47,268 nt of DNA from Chara braunii (lineage: Eukaryota; Streptophyta; Charophyceae; Charales; Characeae), in contig BFEA01000087.1 in NCBI GenBank assembly GCA_003427395.1, forward strand, positions 3,595,657-3,642,924, written 5' to 3'. Shown piece by piece: positions 19,523 to 30,762 of the stretch (the first letter of the stretch is position 1; each line of letters starts with the position of its first letter). Made by a program: the position numbers and the translations under genes. The notes below the pieces were generated by a model. It ran no database searches. It saw only the letters and a program-made list of their open reading frames with translations, and was not told where the DNA came from.

Positions 19523-20350
19523 TCATTCTATAAGAAAGGTTTTCTCCGATTGTGAGGTTTTCACGAATCCCCTGTTGGGTGCCGTTCTTACAGGCGTTGG
19601 CATTACAGGGACGGGGACACTTGGGATCTCACTTGGAACTGGTCGTTTAGGGGCTATCAGATTCTGTTCTATGTAGGTGACAGGACCCGACACAAACCCC
19701 ATGTTTTCGAATTTGTTTTGCAGCGCAGCCAATTCGGCTTTTGCCCTTGCGAGTTCAGACGAATCTCCTTCCCTAGAATAGTACTCTCCTTCCAGGAAGT
19801 TCACCGCGAACTTCCATTCTATGTCTTCTGCAGCGTCCATGATTTGCTGTAATGTATATTTGATGGGGGAAAACTGCTTCCGCAGCTTCGCCCTTATTGT
19901 TCGGCTGCTGAGTCCGTCTATGAACAGATCTCTCCCTACTTGCTCTCCTCGCTCAGTCTTTACAAACATTCGATAGAAACGGTTTCAATACTCCGCAACG
20001 GACCCGAGAGGTTTTTGCACTCGATCCTTGATCATGTAAAGCGCTTGCTCTAGGTGAACGTAATCAAATCGGTTCAGAAAGTCTCGTTCGAAGGTCTGAA
20101 GATCTACCCACACATAGGTACTAAACCAGTGATGAGTGTCTCCTCCCAATCGAGCGGGGATGTTTACCTGAGCTTCGTTATCGTCATACTGCTGTGCTCG
20201 GAGCGTGGCCAACCATGCTTCTGCAAGGTGGTGCGCAGGGTCAAATAAATATAGATCAGGTGGCGTCATGGGAGCCCGTGCACGTGGAGCGGGTTGATTA
20301 GGATTCGGTAAATTGGCATTCTGCTGCGGGCTTGGCACATTGGCGGCCAT
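19523..20350 (-). pseudogene. Gag N-terminal half (retrotransposon gag), one nonsense codon
   Basis: From ATG at 20350 the frame reads a Pro/Asn-rich leader and then a capsid-like region with LFDPAHHLAEAWLATL and LQTFERDFLNRF, the typical retrotransposon_gag helical pattern. A single in-frame TGA at 19985-19987 interrupts it; the same frame then continues to 19523 through LFIDGLSSRTIRAKLRKQF. The total would be about 276 codons. The stop fits a single TGG-to-TGA change, but that is an inference. Confidence 0.8.
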
Positions 20351-20490
20351 ATTGGCTGCTCGTCTATTGGCTGATCTACTTCGGGTGACGACGGGGTCGC
20401 GTCTATGCGCGTTCCGAGGGCGAGGCCGCCCTCGGTTAGCCAGATCGCCTAATTATTATGCTATTGATCCTAAGACCTAGCCACGTGTCG

Positions 20491-20503
20491 GGCTCCGATA
20501 CCA
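20491..20503 (-). other. Primer-binding site, tRNA-iMet type
   Basis: The minus strand reads TGGTATCGGAGCC directly at the inner edge of the LTR. The classic plant element PBS complementary to initiator-Met tRNA is TGGTATCAGAGCC, so there is one mismatch. Position (just downstream of the LTR and about 140 bp before the gag ATG) supports the assignment. Confidence 0.8.
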
Positions 20504-22152
20504 ACCTCACGCCCAGCGCGACTTCCTGATCGGAGTGGGATGTGGGCCTGGAAGTGCGGAAAGGGGTGTGCCAAGGATTTTTGGGGAAAGTGGGGGAGTC
20601 TTAGGGGTACGAATGCAATTAGGCGAATAAGGGGCGAGTGCTCAAGGGACTCAAGGTCCGATGGGGCCCGGGTACTGTGGGCGACGGCTTACGGGGAAGT
20701 CCCTCCGCGGAAGAGGTGGTCCCGAAAAGTTGGGCCGTCGGAGGCCACCACGCGGCGCAGGCCGCTGCGTGTTTGAGTTGGGCCTTCCGAATTCAGGGGT
20801 TCTTCGTTCGCCGCCACGTCGGCAATTTCCGTAGGGCGTGCTGGGTCAATAGGGGTATATGGTCGGCCACGGAACGACGCTGAGTTGATGATACGGGAGA
20901 AGAAAGCGAAAAGGAGGGAAACTGGTGGTGATGACGACAAATCCCGAGTGGATGAAGTAGTAGGTGTGGTTGGGAGAAGGGAAATCAGAGCACCGAGGGT
21001 CGCTAGAGGTGGCGCAGTGGAATTCCCGAGGACACAACTCGATTCTCGGTGTGACAGGGGTATCTCTGTCGGAGGAGTTCGTTTATCAAAGGGATGAAGT
21101 AATCCGCGTCGTAAGATGAGTCGGAATCCCTGGATCGCGTCATCATGACATTGTGATATTGTGAGTTGCCTAAGGACGGATCACGGTCGTCGGGTGCGAG
21201 CACGTGCGGGCCGCGTGGCTGTCGTCGCACTTACGTGTGCTTGTGCACGACGATTGCGTCGTTGCGGATTTCAAGATGGCCGCTCTCAATCGGACGGATT
21301 GATGGTCCATTTGAGTCGACGCGCAGGGATATGTGTAAGTGCGCAACTTACATCGCGTCTTACACGTGTCCTCGCACGGCCTTCATCGAGCCCGGGATCC
21401 GACCACCTAATCACTTCGTGATGTTCTGAGTTATGCAAGATGCCTACGTTCTGCGTGACCGGGTCGCGACGTGGGGGACTTAGCCACTCTCCACGCATCG
21501 GTCTGAGCATGCAGTCCGTAGTTTCAAAAACGCAGCAAAAGAAAGATAAGGAGGGCGGGAAGGACGAAGAGCAAGAAGAAAGATACAGTTACAATGGCGC
21601 CAACCCAAGATTACAGTTACACACCGCATTAAAGGCGCCGACTAATCAGAATTCCGTTGCAGCCGCAAAAAGAAGCGCGTACGCAATTAAGGGCGCCGCG
21701 CGGCAAAAAAAAGTCCTAATTACAAAATTCTTAAATTCCTAACTAATGCGAAAAGCAAAAGTACAAGTTCCGGGAAGAAAGTCCGAGATTCCGAGAGCCA
21801 TCGGGGCTCGACAAAATTCGAAAAAGATTTGAAAGAAAAATTCAAAAGAACAAGGCAAATTCCCGCGCGATGTCCACGCCAAAAAAATCGAAACCGAAGC
21901 GAGAGAAACGACGTCAACATTTATTAATCGCGCGCGCGGAGGCGCGCCAGCCATCCAGCTGACCAATCAATCAACCGGCCATCCCAGGACACGCCCAGCT
22001 CCGAACCCAGCCATTCGAAAAGAAGCGACGAAAAAGACGAAAAAAGCAAGGACATTGATGCAATTTCCCACCGATCCCGATCTCCCGTAATTGGCCCAAC
22101 CTTCCGAACTTAGGACCCCTCATTGCAACCGCTCAGAAAGTCGCGTGTTACA
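20504..22152 (-). repeat. 5' LTR of the decayed element (minus strand)
   Basis: About 1.65 kb, starting TGTAACACG at 22152 on the minus strand and ending CGTGAGG at the PBS. It aligns along its whole length, inverted, with 24257-26675. Relative to that copy it lacks an internal segment of roughly 600-700 bp corresponding to about 25000-25620, including the TATA-like box, so it is probably promoter-dead. Confidence 0.8.
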
Positions 22153-23316
22153 GAAAGTGGTTCGTCACATACAGCATCAACAACAACTAAAACGACAACA
22201 ACAATAACAATAACCACAACGATAACAACAACTTTAACAATGATAGCGTGGTCGGGGAAGACGGTAAAAGCAACAACAAGGACAACAACAACAACAACAA
22301 AAACAACAACGATGACCACGACAACAATGGGACTGGCAACGATGACATTGCAACCAATTTCATTATCAGAATGATGAGTGAGATGCAAGGATCTGACGTG
22401 GACAGCAGGAAGGGATTGGGGCTGAAACAAAGTGTTGTTTTATTCTTCCCTCCTCCAATCTTGATATGGAATTGCTTCTTGATGTCCGACTCAGGGAGGG
22501 AGTAGGATAGTCGAAGGGATTGAAATTGCCTGACCCGCAATTCCTATCAAGAAGATGATGGAGATATGGCTGATGTGGTTCATAAGGAGGTTTAGGGTTT
22601 CCCCCATGCATGACATATTTTGATTGCTAAATATAAACCACAAAGGGAGGTTCTAGGTGAACGCGCAACGGCGCTAACCTGTGTTGCGGACCGGTCAGCT
22701 GGGCTCGGCCGCACTCCGCGGACTGGAGCAGTGGTGGTCTCAGCCATCGCTGCGCTTGGTCGTTCTACTGCCCGTCCAAGTGCTTTGCCTAGGCGGCGCG
22801 AATGCTGAAAGACAACACAGAAGAGTGCACGCGTTCTTTTCCGGGCGATTGTACCAACCACAACAAGGGTGAGAGCCGAGTGTCTGTTGGTGATGGCGAA
22901 TCTGTGTGAACCGCGGAGGAGTGTAACCACATGGCTTTTTACTGTCCAACTCGCCAGCGGGCGTTTAAGTCAGCTGGTGGAGAAGTTGTGATCGGCGGCG
23001 GCCGAAAGGATGATGCCGCCACTTTCGCGGATCTGGGATATGCAGCGATGCCTGATGGAGATCACATAGGGATTGGAGGAGGGGTCGTCGCCCCATCTGG
23101 AAGTAAGCATAGATCCGCCACGATTGCGAGGTTTTATGAGGTGCTACTATATGGAACTTGAGGAGGGGCAAGCTCTTTGTGCTGAGCTGGAAGATCGATA
23201 ATGAGAAGACGATGACGATATTGAGGATGGCGTTCAACGCATCGACCCCATCGCTGACGACGCTACTAGGACCGACAGCAACAACCATAACGATCTCACC
23301 TACACTACCGGAATCT

Positions 23317-23348
<32 letters not shown>

Positions 23349-24256
23349 AACAACGACAATGACAGGCCTGTTACTACGATGCTGACAGCTGCAAAGACCA
23401 CTAATATTGATATCAACGACTACACCGGAAATGAGAAGACTATGCACGACAGTGGCATGGAAGGAGGAGTTCCAAACATCCGAGCTCGTGCGCATTGGGG
23501 AGAAATACCAAAAACAACAGCGACAATAAACATAACGATGCTGTCGGTGTCAACAGCAACAACAACAACAACAACAATGATGATACTCATGATGTGGCAA
23601 GTGCGATTGGGGATTCGTTATATTTTGATTGGGGGGATGGGCGAGTTGGTCGGCGGAATGGAGTGATTAGTAATCAGGAAGGTTGTGTGGGGGTGCGTGG
23701 AGTGAGATGGTGGCGTGAAGGGTAAGTTAGCGAATGCCAGATAGTATCATCGATTTGTCACGCATAATTTGGTCATCTCAATTTGTCGTACGTAATTCCC
23801 AATCTCAATTCGTTGCGAATTCAGCTAATAAGGGTTTTGGCCACGTGGTGGGGCAGATGGGGCTGTGAGGATCATCTCAATTCGTTGCGAATTCAGCTAA
23901 TAAGGGTTTTGGCCACATGGTGGGGCAGGGGCAGTGAGGATCGGATCGGGGTTGTTCCATGATCGATTGGTGCCCGGCCACGTGGGGATTGTCACTTCAG
24001 TGCTTGCAACCTTTCCTTTGCAATAAATTCGCCACGTGGTAGGGTACCCCATGTGATTCACTACTATTTTGAGACGTGGCTGATTCCCTATGAATTTCTA
24101 CCTTCCTGCTCGGATTACCTCTGCCCCTCACGGTGAAGTCAGAGTTTTTTTTTTAGTATATGTTGAGGGTTCTGAGTAGGGATATATCATTAGATAGTGA
24201 TGGCCAGTTGATTCCCTTGGTTGAGGGCAATCTAGCCTGCTCATCGGACTAAACGG
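22153..24256. other. Spacer between the inverted LTRs, with three Asn-codon-rich AAC arrays
   Basis: Imperfect AAC/CAA triplet arrays lie at 22170-22325, 23280-23365 and 23515-23580. In the plus frame they encode Asn/Asp-rich peptides. Around 23130-23500 a broken plus frame reads YYMELEEGQALCAELEDR, two stops, then an acidic and Asn-rich stretch, which looks like a decayed unrecognised protein gene. A 72-bp tandem duplication (ATCTCAATTCGTTGCGAATT) starts at 23802 and 23874. Confidence 0.45.
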
Positions 24257-26675
24257 TGTGACGAACCGATTTCTGATCCGCGCGATCTTCTGCGTGGTAG
24301 CAACGAGGGGTCCTAAGCTGGGAAGGATGGGCCAATTACGGGAGATTGAGATGGAAGGGAAATTGCATCAGTGTCCTCGCTTCTTCGTCATTTTTTGTCG
24401 TCTTTCGGATGGTTGGGTTCAGGGCCGAATGAGTCCCGGGACGATCGATTGGTGGATCGGCGGTGTGAGTGGCACGCCGCCTCGCGCGCGATTAATAAAT
24501 GTTGACGTCGCTTTTTTTGTTTCGGTTTTGGACTTTTGGGCACGGATATCGCGCGGGAATTTTGCTTCGTTTTTTTTTTATTTTTTTTTTGAATTCTTTT
24601 TCGAATCTTGTCGAACCTCAATGGCTCTCGGAATTTCGGACTTTTTTTTCGAAGCTTGTGCTTTTCGCTTTTCTGCATTAGATAGGAATTTAGGAATTTT
24701 ACGGTTAGGATTTTCTGTTGTCGCGCAACGCTTTTTGTTTACGCGCTTCTTCATGCGGCTGCAATGGAACTCTGATTAGTCGGCGCCTTTAATCGTGTGT
24801 GTAACAATAATTTTGGGTGGGCGCCATTGTAACTGTATCTTTCTTCTTGAACTTCGTCTCTCCCGCTTTCGCTTTCTCCTGCTGTGTCTAGCCCGCCCAC
24901 GGACTGCATGCTCGGATCGATGCGTGGAGAGAGGCTACGTCCCCCACGTCGTGATCTGGCCATGCAGAACGGAGGCGCTCCCTCTCCTGATCTCCTTTCT
25001 AAGTCCTTGCAATTCCGTGTTTTTCGCGCATGCATGCACGCGATCAGTGAGGGTCGGCTCACGAGCGAAGTAAGAGGTGAGTTGAAGTGGGAGTCGGGCG
25101 ACCCGACGAGCTGGTGCCAAACGCGCGGGGTTGACGCGGGCCACGACGGACTTTGGGCGCGAGCGAACCTGACGGGTACGGGAGAACTAAGCGGGGTGAC
25201 GACTTCGTGGGTTGGTGTGCGACGACAGACTGTCCTTATCGAAGAGAGAGAGAGGAAGAGGGAGTTGTGGTTAATGAACGTGGATTTGTTGTTTTCTTTG
25301 TCTTTTCTCCCTCGTTGCTTTTGTATATAAATTTTGATCTCGGCTCAGGGCGATTCGCCCGTTTTTGTTTTTGGAATCTTGGTTTGGTTTTCCGCCCACA
25401 ATTGTTTTGCGACTGATCTCGATTTCGTTTGTTGCATGTTTGGTCGAATGAATGGATGAGTGAATGCCATGTCGGATTGCGTGTCATTTTGCCTAATCCT
25501 TGCCCTTGCTTGTCTTTTTGCTTGTCGTTTTGATACACTCATGAGCATAGTAGGAATTTGGCGTAGTCATCAGTACTGTTTCCCTCGTTGTTTATCCACT
25601 CTTTGAGCCACTGTTGTTACTGCATCTTGCATGCTTAGGAACGATTGCGTACGGGATCACGGAGTGATTAGATGATTGGGTACTAGTGGATTGTCCAGAA
25701 ATAAGCAAATACCTCGTGGGGATGCGTGTAAGCGCGATCTGATCTGCGCAGCCTACAAGTATCCACGCGCGCCACTTCGTAACCATTGGCGAGCTTGACA
25801 CCTTTGATACTGGGTAGAAGAGAAGAATTATTCCCCTACGCACCCAAATGGAAGGGAATTCCGATATCACATTGGAAAATCCCCCTTGCCGGTTAGATGA
25901 GTGCGGGAGAATTCCATCACACCGCGATGACAAGATGACGAACTCAAGGGACTCCGATTCATAATGGGATCCAGAGTATTTCGACCCTTGGGTGAGAGAG
26001 TCTCTTAGATAGAGACGCCCGGAATTCCCCTGCCTAACCGAGAATCGATTGTGCCTCAGGGAGTTTCACTGTGCCACCACCAGCGATCCAAGGTGCTCCG
26101 ATTTTCCCACTTCGGATAACTCGCACTACTTCATATCCCCCGGCTTCGTCGTTATCGCCACCAACTTCCCTCCCTTCCGCTTCCTTCTCCCGTATCACTA
26201 GCTCACAGTTGTCCCGTGGAATTCCATCGCCGAGTCCTGGCCCCGCACGCTCTGCAGAAACTGTCGACAACGCAGCCACCGATGAGCCCCTGAAAACAGG
26301 AGGCCTAACCCAAACACGCGACGATAGACGCCACGTGGCTGCCCCCAAAGGCCCGACCCATCAGAATCACAGGCATTCCGGGCAGACCTCTCCCCGAACC
26401 GCCGCCCCCAAAATAGGCGAGTCGGACGGCCTTGAATGCACCGCGCATGCCATCTGCCTTATGCTGCACGACATAAGCGCCAACGGACCGGAAGTAACTT
26501 GCCCTTAGCCTCATTGCACTTGTGCCCCTAGAACCTTGCCACAGGAGATCTCCGATCTGACCTGGGACTCCACCCCCACTTTCCCAAAAATCCTTGGTAC
26601 ACCCCTTGTCGCACTTTCAGGCCCCCATCCCACTCCGATCAGGAAGTCGCGCTCGGCGTGAGGTTGGGCGTCACA
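24257..26675 (+). repeat. Full-length LTR, probably solo, inverted relative to the 20504-22152 LTR
   Basis: About 2.4 kb bounded by TGTGACG at the left and its exact complement CGTCACA at the right. AACG abuts the left end at 24252-24255 and occurs at 26675-26678, a possible short target duplication. No PBS follows the right end and no polypurine tract precedes the left end, so this is best read as a solo LTR. It shares landmarks with the minus-strand LTR, such as GGGGTCCTAAG near the 5' end and GCGCGACTTCCTGATCGGAG near the 3' end. Confidence 0.75.
25324..25331 (+). promoter_or_regulatory. TATA-like box of the solo LTR
   Basis: TATATAAA lies 1.07 kb into the LTR, in the segment missing from the other LTR. 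Its position, inside the LTR and followed by a GC-rich stretch, fits the U3/R boundary. No transcription evidence is visible. Confidence 0.4.
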
Positions 26676-26768
26676 ACGATGCGTGCCTACGTGTCGGCTC
26701 ATTAACCACTCAGGATTATGGTAGGATGAACACGTGGCATGTGCATATGACCTTTGTTTGTTTCCAAG

Positions 26769-27149
26769 GACGCTGGACCCAGTTTCCAGCAGGTGCTGCT
26801 CCCCACCAATAGATGGAGTCTCCCTGAGCATGCTAGAGGTGTCTGCTAGGATTCTGTCTGATAGATAAGACATACATAGGTAAGTAGAGATATCAACACA
26901 CCTCTGCATAGGGACGCTGGACCTGATTTGCAGCCTATATATTCACATCATTGTACACGGACGCTGGACCCGATTTCCAGCAGATACATTCACATCATTG
27001 TACAGGGACACAGGACCCGATTTCCAGCAGGTGTAGCTCCCGACCAATAGATGGAGCCTTCGACACCGGGACCTACTTACCGGGGATGCTCTTATCACCT
27101 CGTTACGTAGGTTTCCCGTATACGAAGTTTCAAAAAAAAAAAAAAAAAA
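26769..27149 (+). repeat. Short poly(A)-tailed element, 'GCTGGACCC' family, multimerised head
   Basis: The phrase GGACGCTGGACCCGATTTCC, followed by AGCAGGTGCTGCTCCCCACC and AATAGATGGAG, is the head of a dispersed family in this window. Here the head is repeated at about 26769, 26911, 26958 and 27002, with the last copy running on to a poly(A) of about 19 nt at 27131-27149. This looks like a SINE with a tandemly expanded 5' part. No tRNA-like boxes are obvious in it. Confidence 0.65.
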
Positions 27150-27382
27150 TGGCAGTCTCAATCTGGCGGCCGAACCTAGGCTGAAGAAATGTTTCTGCAA
27201 TGCTGTCTTCATCACATTTTTCTGCATGGGTAATCATACTAATCAATAATGACAGGCCTGCTCGATGTATGATGGGACGCTGGACTGCTTAGTCAATCCT
27301 CTGGTTTCCAGAGTAATCAATGCTGGCAGGAGTCTTACACAACCTTTTTCTGACGCACTTCAATTTCAATCTGTATATGGGA

Positions 27383-27514
27383 CGTCGGACCCGTTTTCCA
27401 GCAGGTGCTGCTCCCCACCAATTGATGGAGTCTCCACTCAGGTGCTAGTGGTGTCTGCACTTACCAGCACCACTAACACTGAAAGGGGTGGTTTTCAAAA
27501 AAAAAAAAAAAAAA
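27383..27514 (+). repeat. Short poly(A)-tailed element, second copy
   Basis: The head GACCCGTTTTCCAGCAGGTG and the CCACCAATTGATGGAG segment are followed by a different tail, GTCTGCACTTACCAGCACCA, and then a long A run. The tail resembles that of the tRNA-headed SINE at 35200-35353 rather than the tail of the copy at 26769. Confidence 0.6.
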
Positions 27515-27769
27515 GGAGAATCAGAATATCTCGCAGTTGTGGGGTATCCTTTTCATTTCGCCTGTTCCCGAACACACAGGAATACTGTGGTTGGCGTCAA
27601 CTTGGAGACGCATCCTGCAGTGCCTACTGCGGTGTGGGGTTAGCATCAAGTGCGCAGCGGAGATCATTTTTTCTTTTTTTTCCTTTTCGAAAAGGAGAAC
27701 AACCTTGATATATCATTATCGAGCTGACCGGCCCACGGTAGATCAGAATTGTAGTATTTAGTCATTTGC

Positions 27770-27840
27770 TCTCAGTGGAGTTCCAACTCGGGTCTGATTG
27801 TCAACAACGCAGGAGCGTACCAACTGAGCTAGGTTAGTTG
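27770..27840 (-). repeat. tRNA-like SINE head (minus strand)
   Basis: On the minus strand TAGCTCAGTTGGTACGC (A box) is followed about 30 bp later by GAGTTGGAACTCC, a degenerate B box. The D-arm and acceptor stem do not close, so this is a tRNA-derived remnant and not a functional tRNA gene. Confidence 0.55.
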
Positions 27841-28083
27841 GTGATATCCTTTTGGTAGGTGTTGTGCTGATGGGTATGTTGCGGGGATCTGATTCACATG
27901 TGTGGGTTCACTTTCTCAAAGTGCAGCCTTTCTGGTAGTGGTGGCCCTATGTCACCTCTTGCTCTGGCCCCTTTGCTCGTGTGTGGACTGACGGAGGTAT
28001 TTTGTTGGGTTCCTTGACCTGTGACTCGACCCCCCCTGACCGATAGCTATTTGAGGCGGTCCCAGAACTCCGAGCCATATTGT

Positions 28084-28086
<3 letters not shown>

Positions 28087-28119
<33 letters not shown>
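28087..28119 (-). repeat. Poly(A) tail of a minus-strand retroposon
   Basis: A 33-nt T run is the minus-strand poly(A) end of sequence lying to its right, possibly the inverted LINE arm at 28205-28438. Confidence 0.6.
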
Positions 28120-28120
<1 letters not shown>

Positions 28121-28204
28121 GGATGAAAGGGACAAATTGAATGTGGAAAGCAAGGAATCACTTGGTCTGGCGAGGTGAGCTGCGTCTTTGCAACAGTTAC
28201 AAGC

Positions 28205-28440
28205 CCAGGTCAAGCTTGACTATTAGGAATTGCAATATGAGTGGCTTACCTTTCATCCCTGTTTGCCATACCCATTCAGCTGGGTCCAAAGGTAAGTCCG
28301 GAATCGGGCATTGTGGTTGAAAAACTCTCCATCCTTTAATTGTTGAGATGAAAAGAACCATAATCCTGAATATTTCTTTAAAGGAAAAAAAAATTACTTC
28401 AATGAGTCTGGTGGAGGAAGGAGCGTTGGTTGCTCTCTTG
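28205..28440 (-). mobile_element. Inverted LINE arm
   Basis: The minus strand reads KGWRVFQPQCPIPDLPLDP and EWVWQTGMKGKPLIL, the same ORF2 region that opens the plus-strand copy at 28442-28676. DNA identity between the arms is high but not perfect. Together they form a palindrome centred near 28440, whose inner part (GGTGGAGGAAGGAG against CACCTCCTCCTTCC) also pairs. Confidence 0.75.
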
Positions 28441-28441
28441 A

Positions 28442-29750
28442 GAATAACCACAAATCACCTCCTCCTTCCCTCGCAGGTCAACGAAGTAAAATTTTTTCCC
28501 TTTAAAGGAATATTCAGGATTAGGGTTATTTTCATCTCAGCAACTAAAGGATGGAGAGTTTTTCAACCACAATGTCCGATTCCGGACTTACCTTTGGACC
28601 CAACTGAATGGGTATGGCAAACTTGGATGAAAGGTAAGCCACTCATATTGCAATCCCTCATAGTCAAGTCAATCTACAGATTATTAAGACCAAAGGTGGA
28701 CGTAGCGTCCATAATAAGAGACCGATGGGTTAGACATCTGAATATTTATGCTCAAAAATTCTGAAATATAAATTTTTTCTATAAACTAAAACAGAGACCA
28801 GCAAAATTTTCCTCTCTACAATGGCAAATAATACATAGATGCCTGACTACTAATGATTGGTTGATAGACCATACTACCTTGGAACAAAAAAGTTTGGCAT
28901 TCCCATGGTGTAAATTTTGCCTTTCCGTTTTTCCTCGAAAGAGGATCAGAGAGACTATTGAACACTTGTTCTGGGACTGTGTGTGGAGAAGTTTAACGGG
29001 AATAGACTGGCCATGGGATTGGAGAGTCATTCTTTTGGGTCATCGGGAACCAAATGATATACAACTTTCATAATTTCATAGAATTGTTTTTGAAATAGGC
29101 GGGAAAGCTATTCTGTGGGTAATATGGTACAAAAGATGCGTGCATGAAAGGGAAGATGTAAAGCTGGAAGGATCAGAAATTGTTGAGTTAATTATTCAAT
29201 TTGTACAGACAGAAATAAGGGAACATTAGAAAATTGTCTGTGCTAAGATAAAACATTCCTATCAGAAAAAGGATATTCTTAGTTATATTCAAAAATTCAA
29301 TCTTGACTGGCTGGGGGGAGCTGAAGGAGGAAGCTTGGGAGAAGTGAAATGGCCAGGAGGTGAAATGCAGGAGGAACCTCTAAAGCGGGACTTCCACCAG
29401 ATCTTCAGAGACTGGTTTTCACTTCAACCAGGAGTCACACTCTGATCCCCAGATTGTTTTCCTGATCCCTTCCCTCCCTCAGAATTGGCAATGGTTGAGG
29501 TTCAATGGTATGCTTTGGGAGACAATTAGATTTCGAAGTTTTCGGGGTGTTTTGGTAGGGGGTTGGGGATGGAGGGAAAAAGAGGAATTAGCAGGAAATG
29601 GCAGAATCTGGCGCCTAGATCAAGGTGAGGAGATTCCTCACTTTGTTCAGTTCAGTCACTCCGGGTAGACTGTGAGGACCCCGGCCTCAATGTTCTTATT
29701 GGTAATATCAGCCTTGGGCACTGGGCCCGGTTTGAAAAAAAAAAAAAAAA
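28442..29750 (+). mobile_element. 5'-truncated LINE copy, ORF2 C-terminus, decayed
   Basis: The translation matches the 3' part of ORF2 of the larger LINE at 40427-46300. It includes the reverse-transcriptase zinc-binding region SLQWQIIHRCLTTNDWLIDH then FPWCKFC...EHLFWDC, and the shared 3' end GACTGTGAGGACCCCGGCCT...GCCTTGGGCACTGGGCCC followed by 16 A. Several stops and frameshifts break it (first stop after YAQKF near 28764). It is a dead copy of the same family. Confidence 0.85.
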
Positions 29751-29872
29751 GGGTAACTACGGCGCAGTCAGGAAAGAAGTTTGTAATTGCATTTGAAACT
29801 GTGATTTATCAGTTTAGTCAGGGCCCAAGTTTCAATTGCAGTTGAAACTCGGGCTTCACAGTTCAGTCAGGA
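29751..29872. repeat. Left outer inverted repeat of the composite element
   Basis: Reads GTAACTACGGCGCAGTCAGG, then GTTTGTAATTGCATTTGAAA, then CAGTTTAGTCAGGGCCCAAG. It is the reverse complement of 33740-33854 with scattered differences. Confidence 0.8.
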
Positions 29873-29900
29873 CCCTCGTCTATCCACGAACAACAGAAGG

Positions 29901-29959
<59 letters not shown>
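29901..29959. repeat. Long internal poly(A) (59 nt)
   Basis: A pure A run lies between the left outer inverted repeat and the left direct repeat, without counterpart on the right side. It suggests that a retroposed segment ends here or that this side of the element was extended by slippage. Confidence 0.85.
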
Positions 29960-29962
<3 letters not shown>

Positions 29963-29999
29963 TTATGTTGTGATTGCGGTCCTATACCAGTTTGATTTT

Positions 30000-30762
30000 G
30001 TTTGAAAGAACAGAAAGGAGTGGAAAAAAAACGTAGACAATCACACAAAGTAAAAGTCGCACGTTTTAAAAATCACTCGTATTTCACAGTCAAGTGCATG
30101 CAAAGCATGACACGAGATCACAAAATACAAAATACAATCAAAGAAACATAGTCGGTGGGTATGGCACCCCGACCAGTTTCGACAACCGCCACACTGTCTT
30201 CTTTAGGGGGAAACCACCTACTTCTCCCCTCACTAAACCAATCATTTCCACATTTTCCAAAACTCCGCGGGGGTCTACTCTGCGCATTTCCGGAAATGCA
30301 GCGAGTGTCTCGCGCGTAATACCCGGAAAGACCGAACACAGTGTCGATGATGTATCTTACAGGGACTGCCTACTAACACATACACTAGTGTCCAACTCGG
30401 TAGCCGTCAAAACCTGTAGGACCAACAAGACCCGAAAAAACAAAAACGAAAAAACGAAAAACGAAAAGATCAGGGTCCACTGGTTCAGAAAAAAGTCTCA
30501 CATCCCAAAAACAGACCTGGCCCAAAACAAAGGACCAACACCATCAAACAAAGCCACACAGAGCCAATAGACTTTGTCAAAACAGAAAAGACCACTACTT
30601 AGAAACGATCCTAGCCAAAAACACACGAAGCCTACTTACGACTCACTCTGTCACTCAGAATCACCCTGTCCCTACAGACTCAGTCAAAACAGAAAAGACC
30701 ACTACTAAAAAATGAGCCAGGCCAAAAACACACGAAGCCTACTTACGACTCACCATGTCGCT
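30000..30762. repeat. Left long direct repeat (LTR-like)
   Basis: Starts GTTTGAAAGAACAGAAA and ends CACCATGTCGCT. It matches 32958-33717 throughout; by eye about ten differences occur in the first 230 bp. It contains an internal tandem with the phrase AAAAACACACGAAGCCTACT. On the element's (minus) strand it lies 3' of the coding region. Confidence 0.85.

Larger units (their letters stand above)
16687..22152 (-). mobile_element. Decayed LTR retrotransposon: LTR, PBS, gag, CCHC, protease; no RT or integrase seen
   Basis: On the minus strand the order is a 5' LTR (22152-20504), a tRNA-iMet-like primer-binding site, gag, a zinc-knuckle segment, an aspartic protease segment and a further open frame to 16687. 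I find no reverse transcriptase, RNase H or integrase and no matching 3' LTR to the left. The element is therefore truncated after the protease region. The order gag-CCHC-PR fits both Ty3/gypsy and Ty1/copia, and the missing pol prevents classification; the gag style suggests gypsy. Each coding part carries inactivating changes, described separately. Confidence 0.8.

Noticed and set aside
22965-23495. 176-codon minus-strand frame with a poly-Val run, possible membrane protein
   Set aside because: The hydrophobic run is the antisense of the AAC array, and the rest has no recognisable domain.
27770-27840. Possible tRNA gene on the minus strand
   Set aside because: A and B boxes are recognisable, but the D stem and acceptor stem do not pair; better explained as a SINE head.
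30094-30570. Open frame in the left direct repeat, also open (shorter) in the right one (33053-33394), possible accessory protein
   Set aside because: It is antisense to the element, and the differences between the two copies are mostly amino-acid-changing, so there is no sign of coding constraint.
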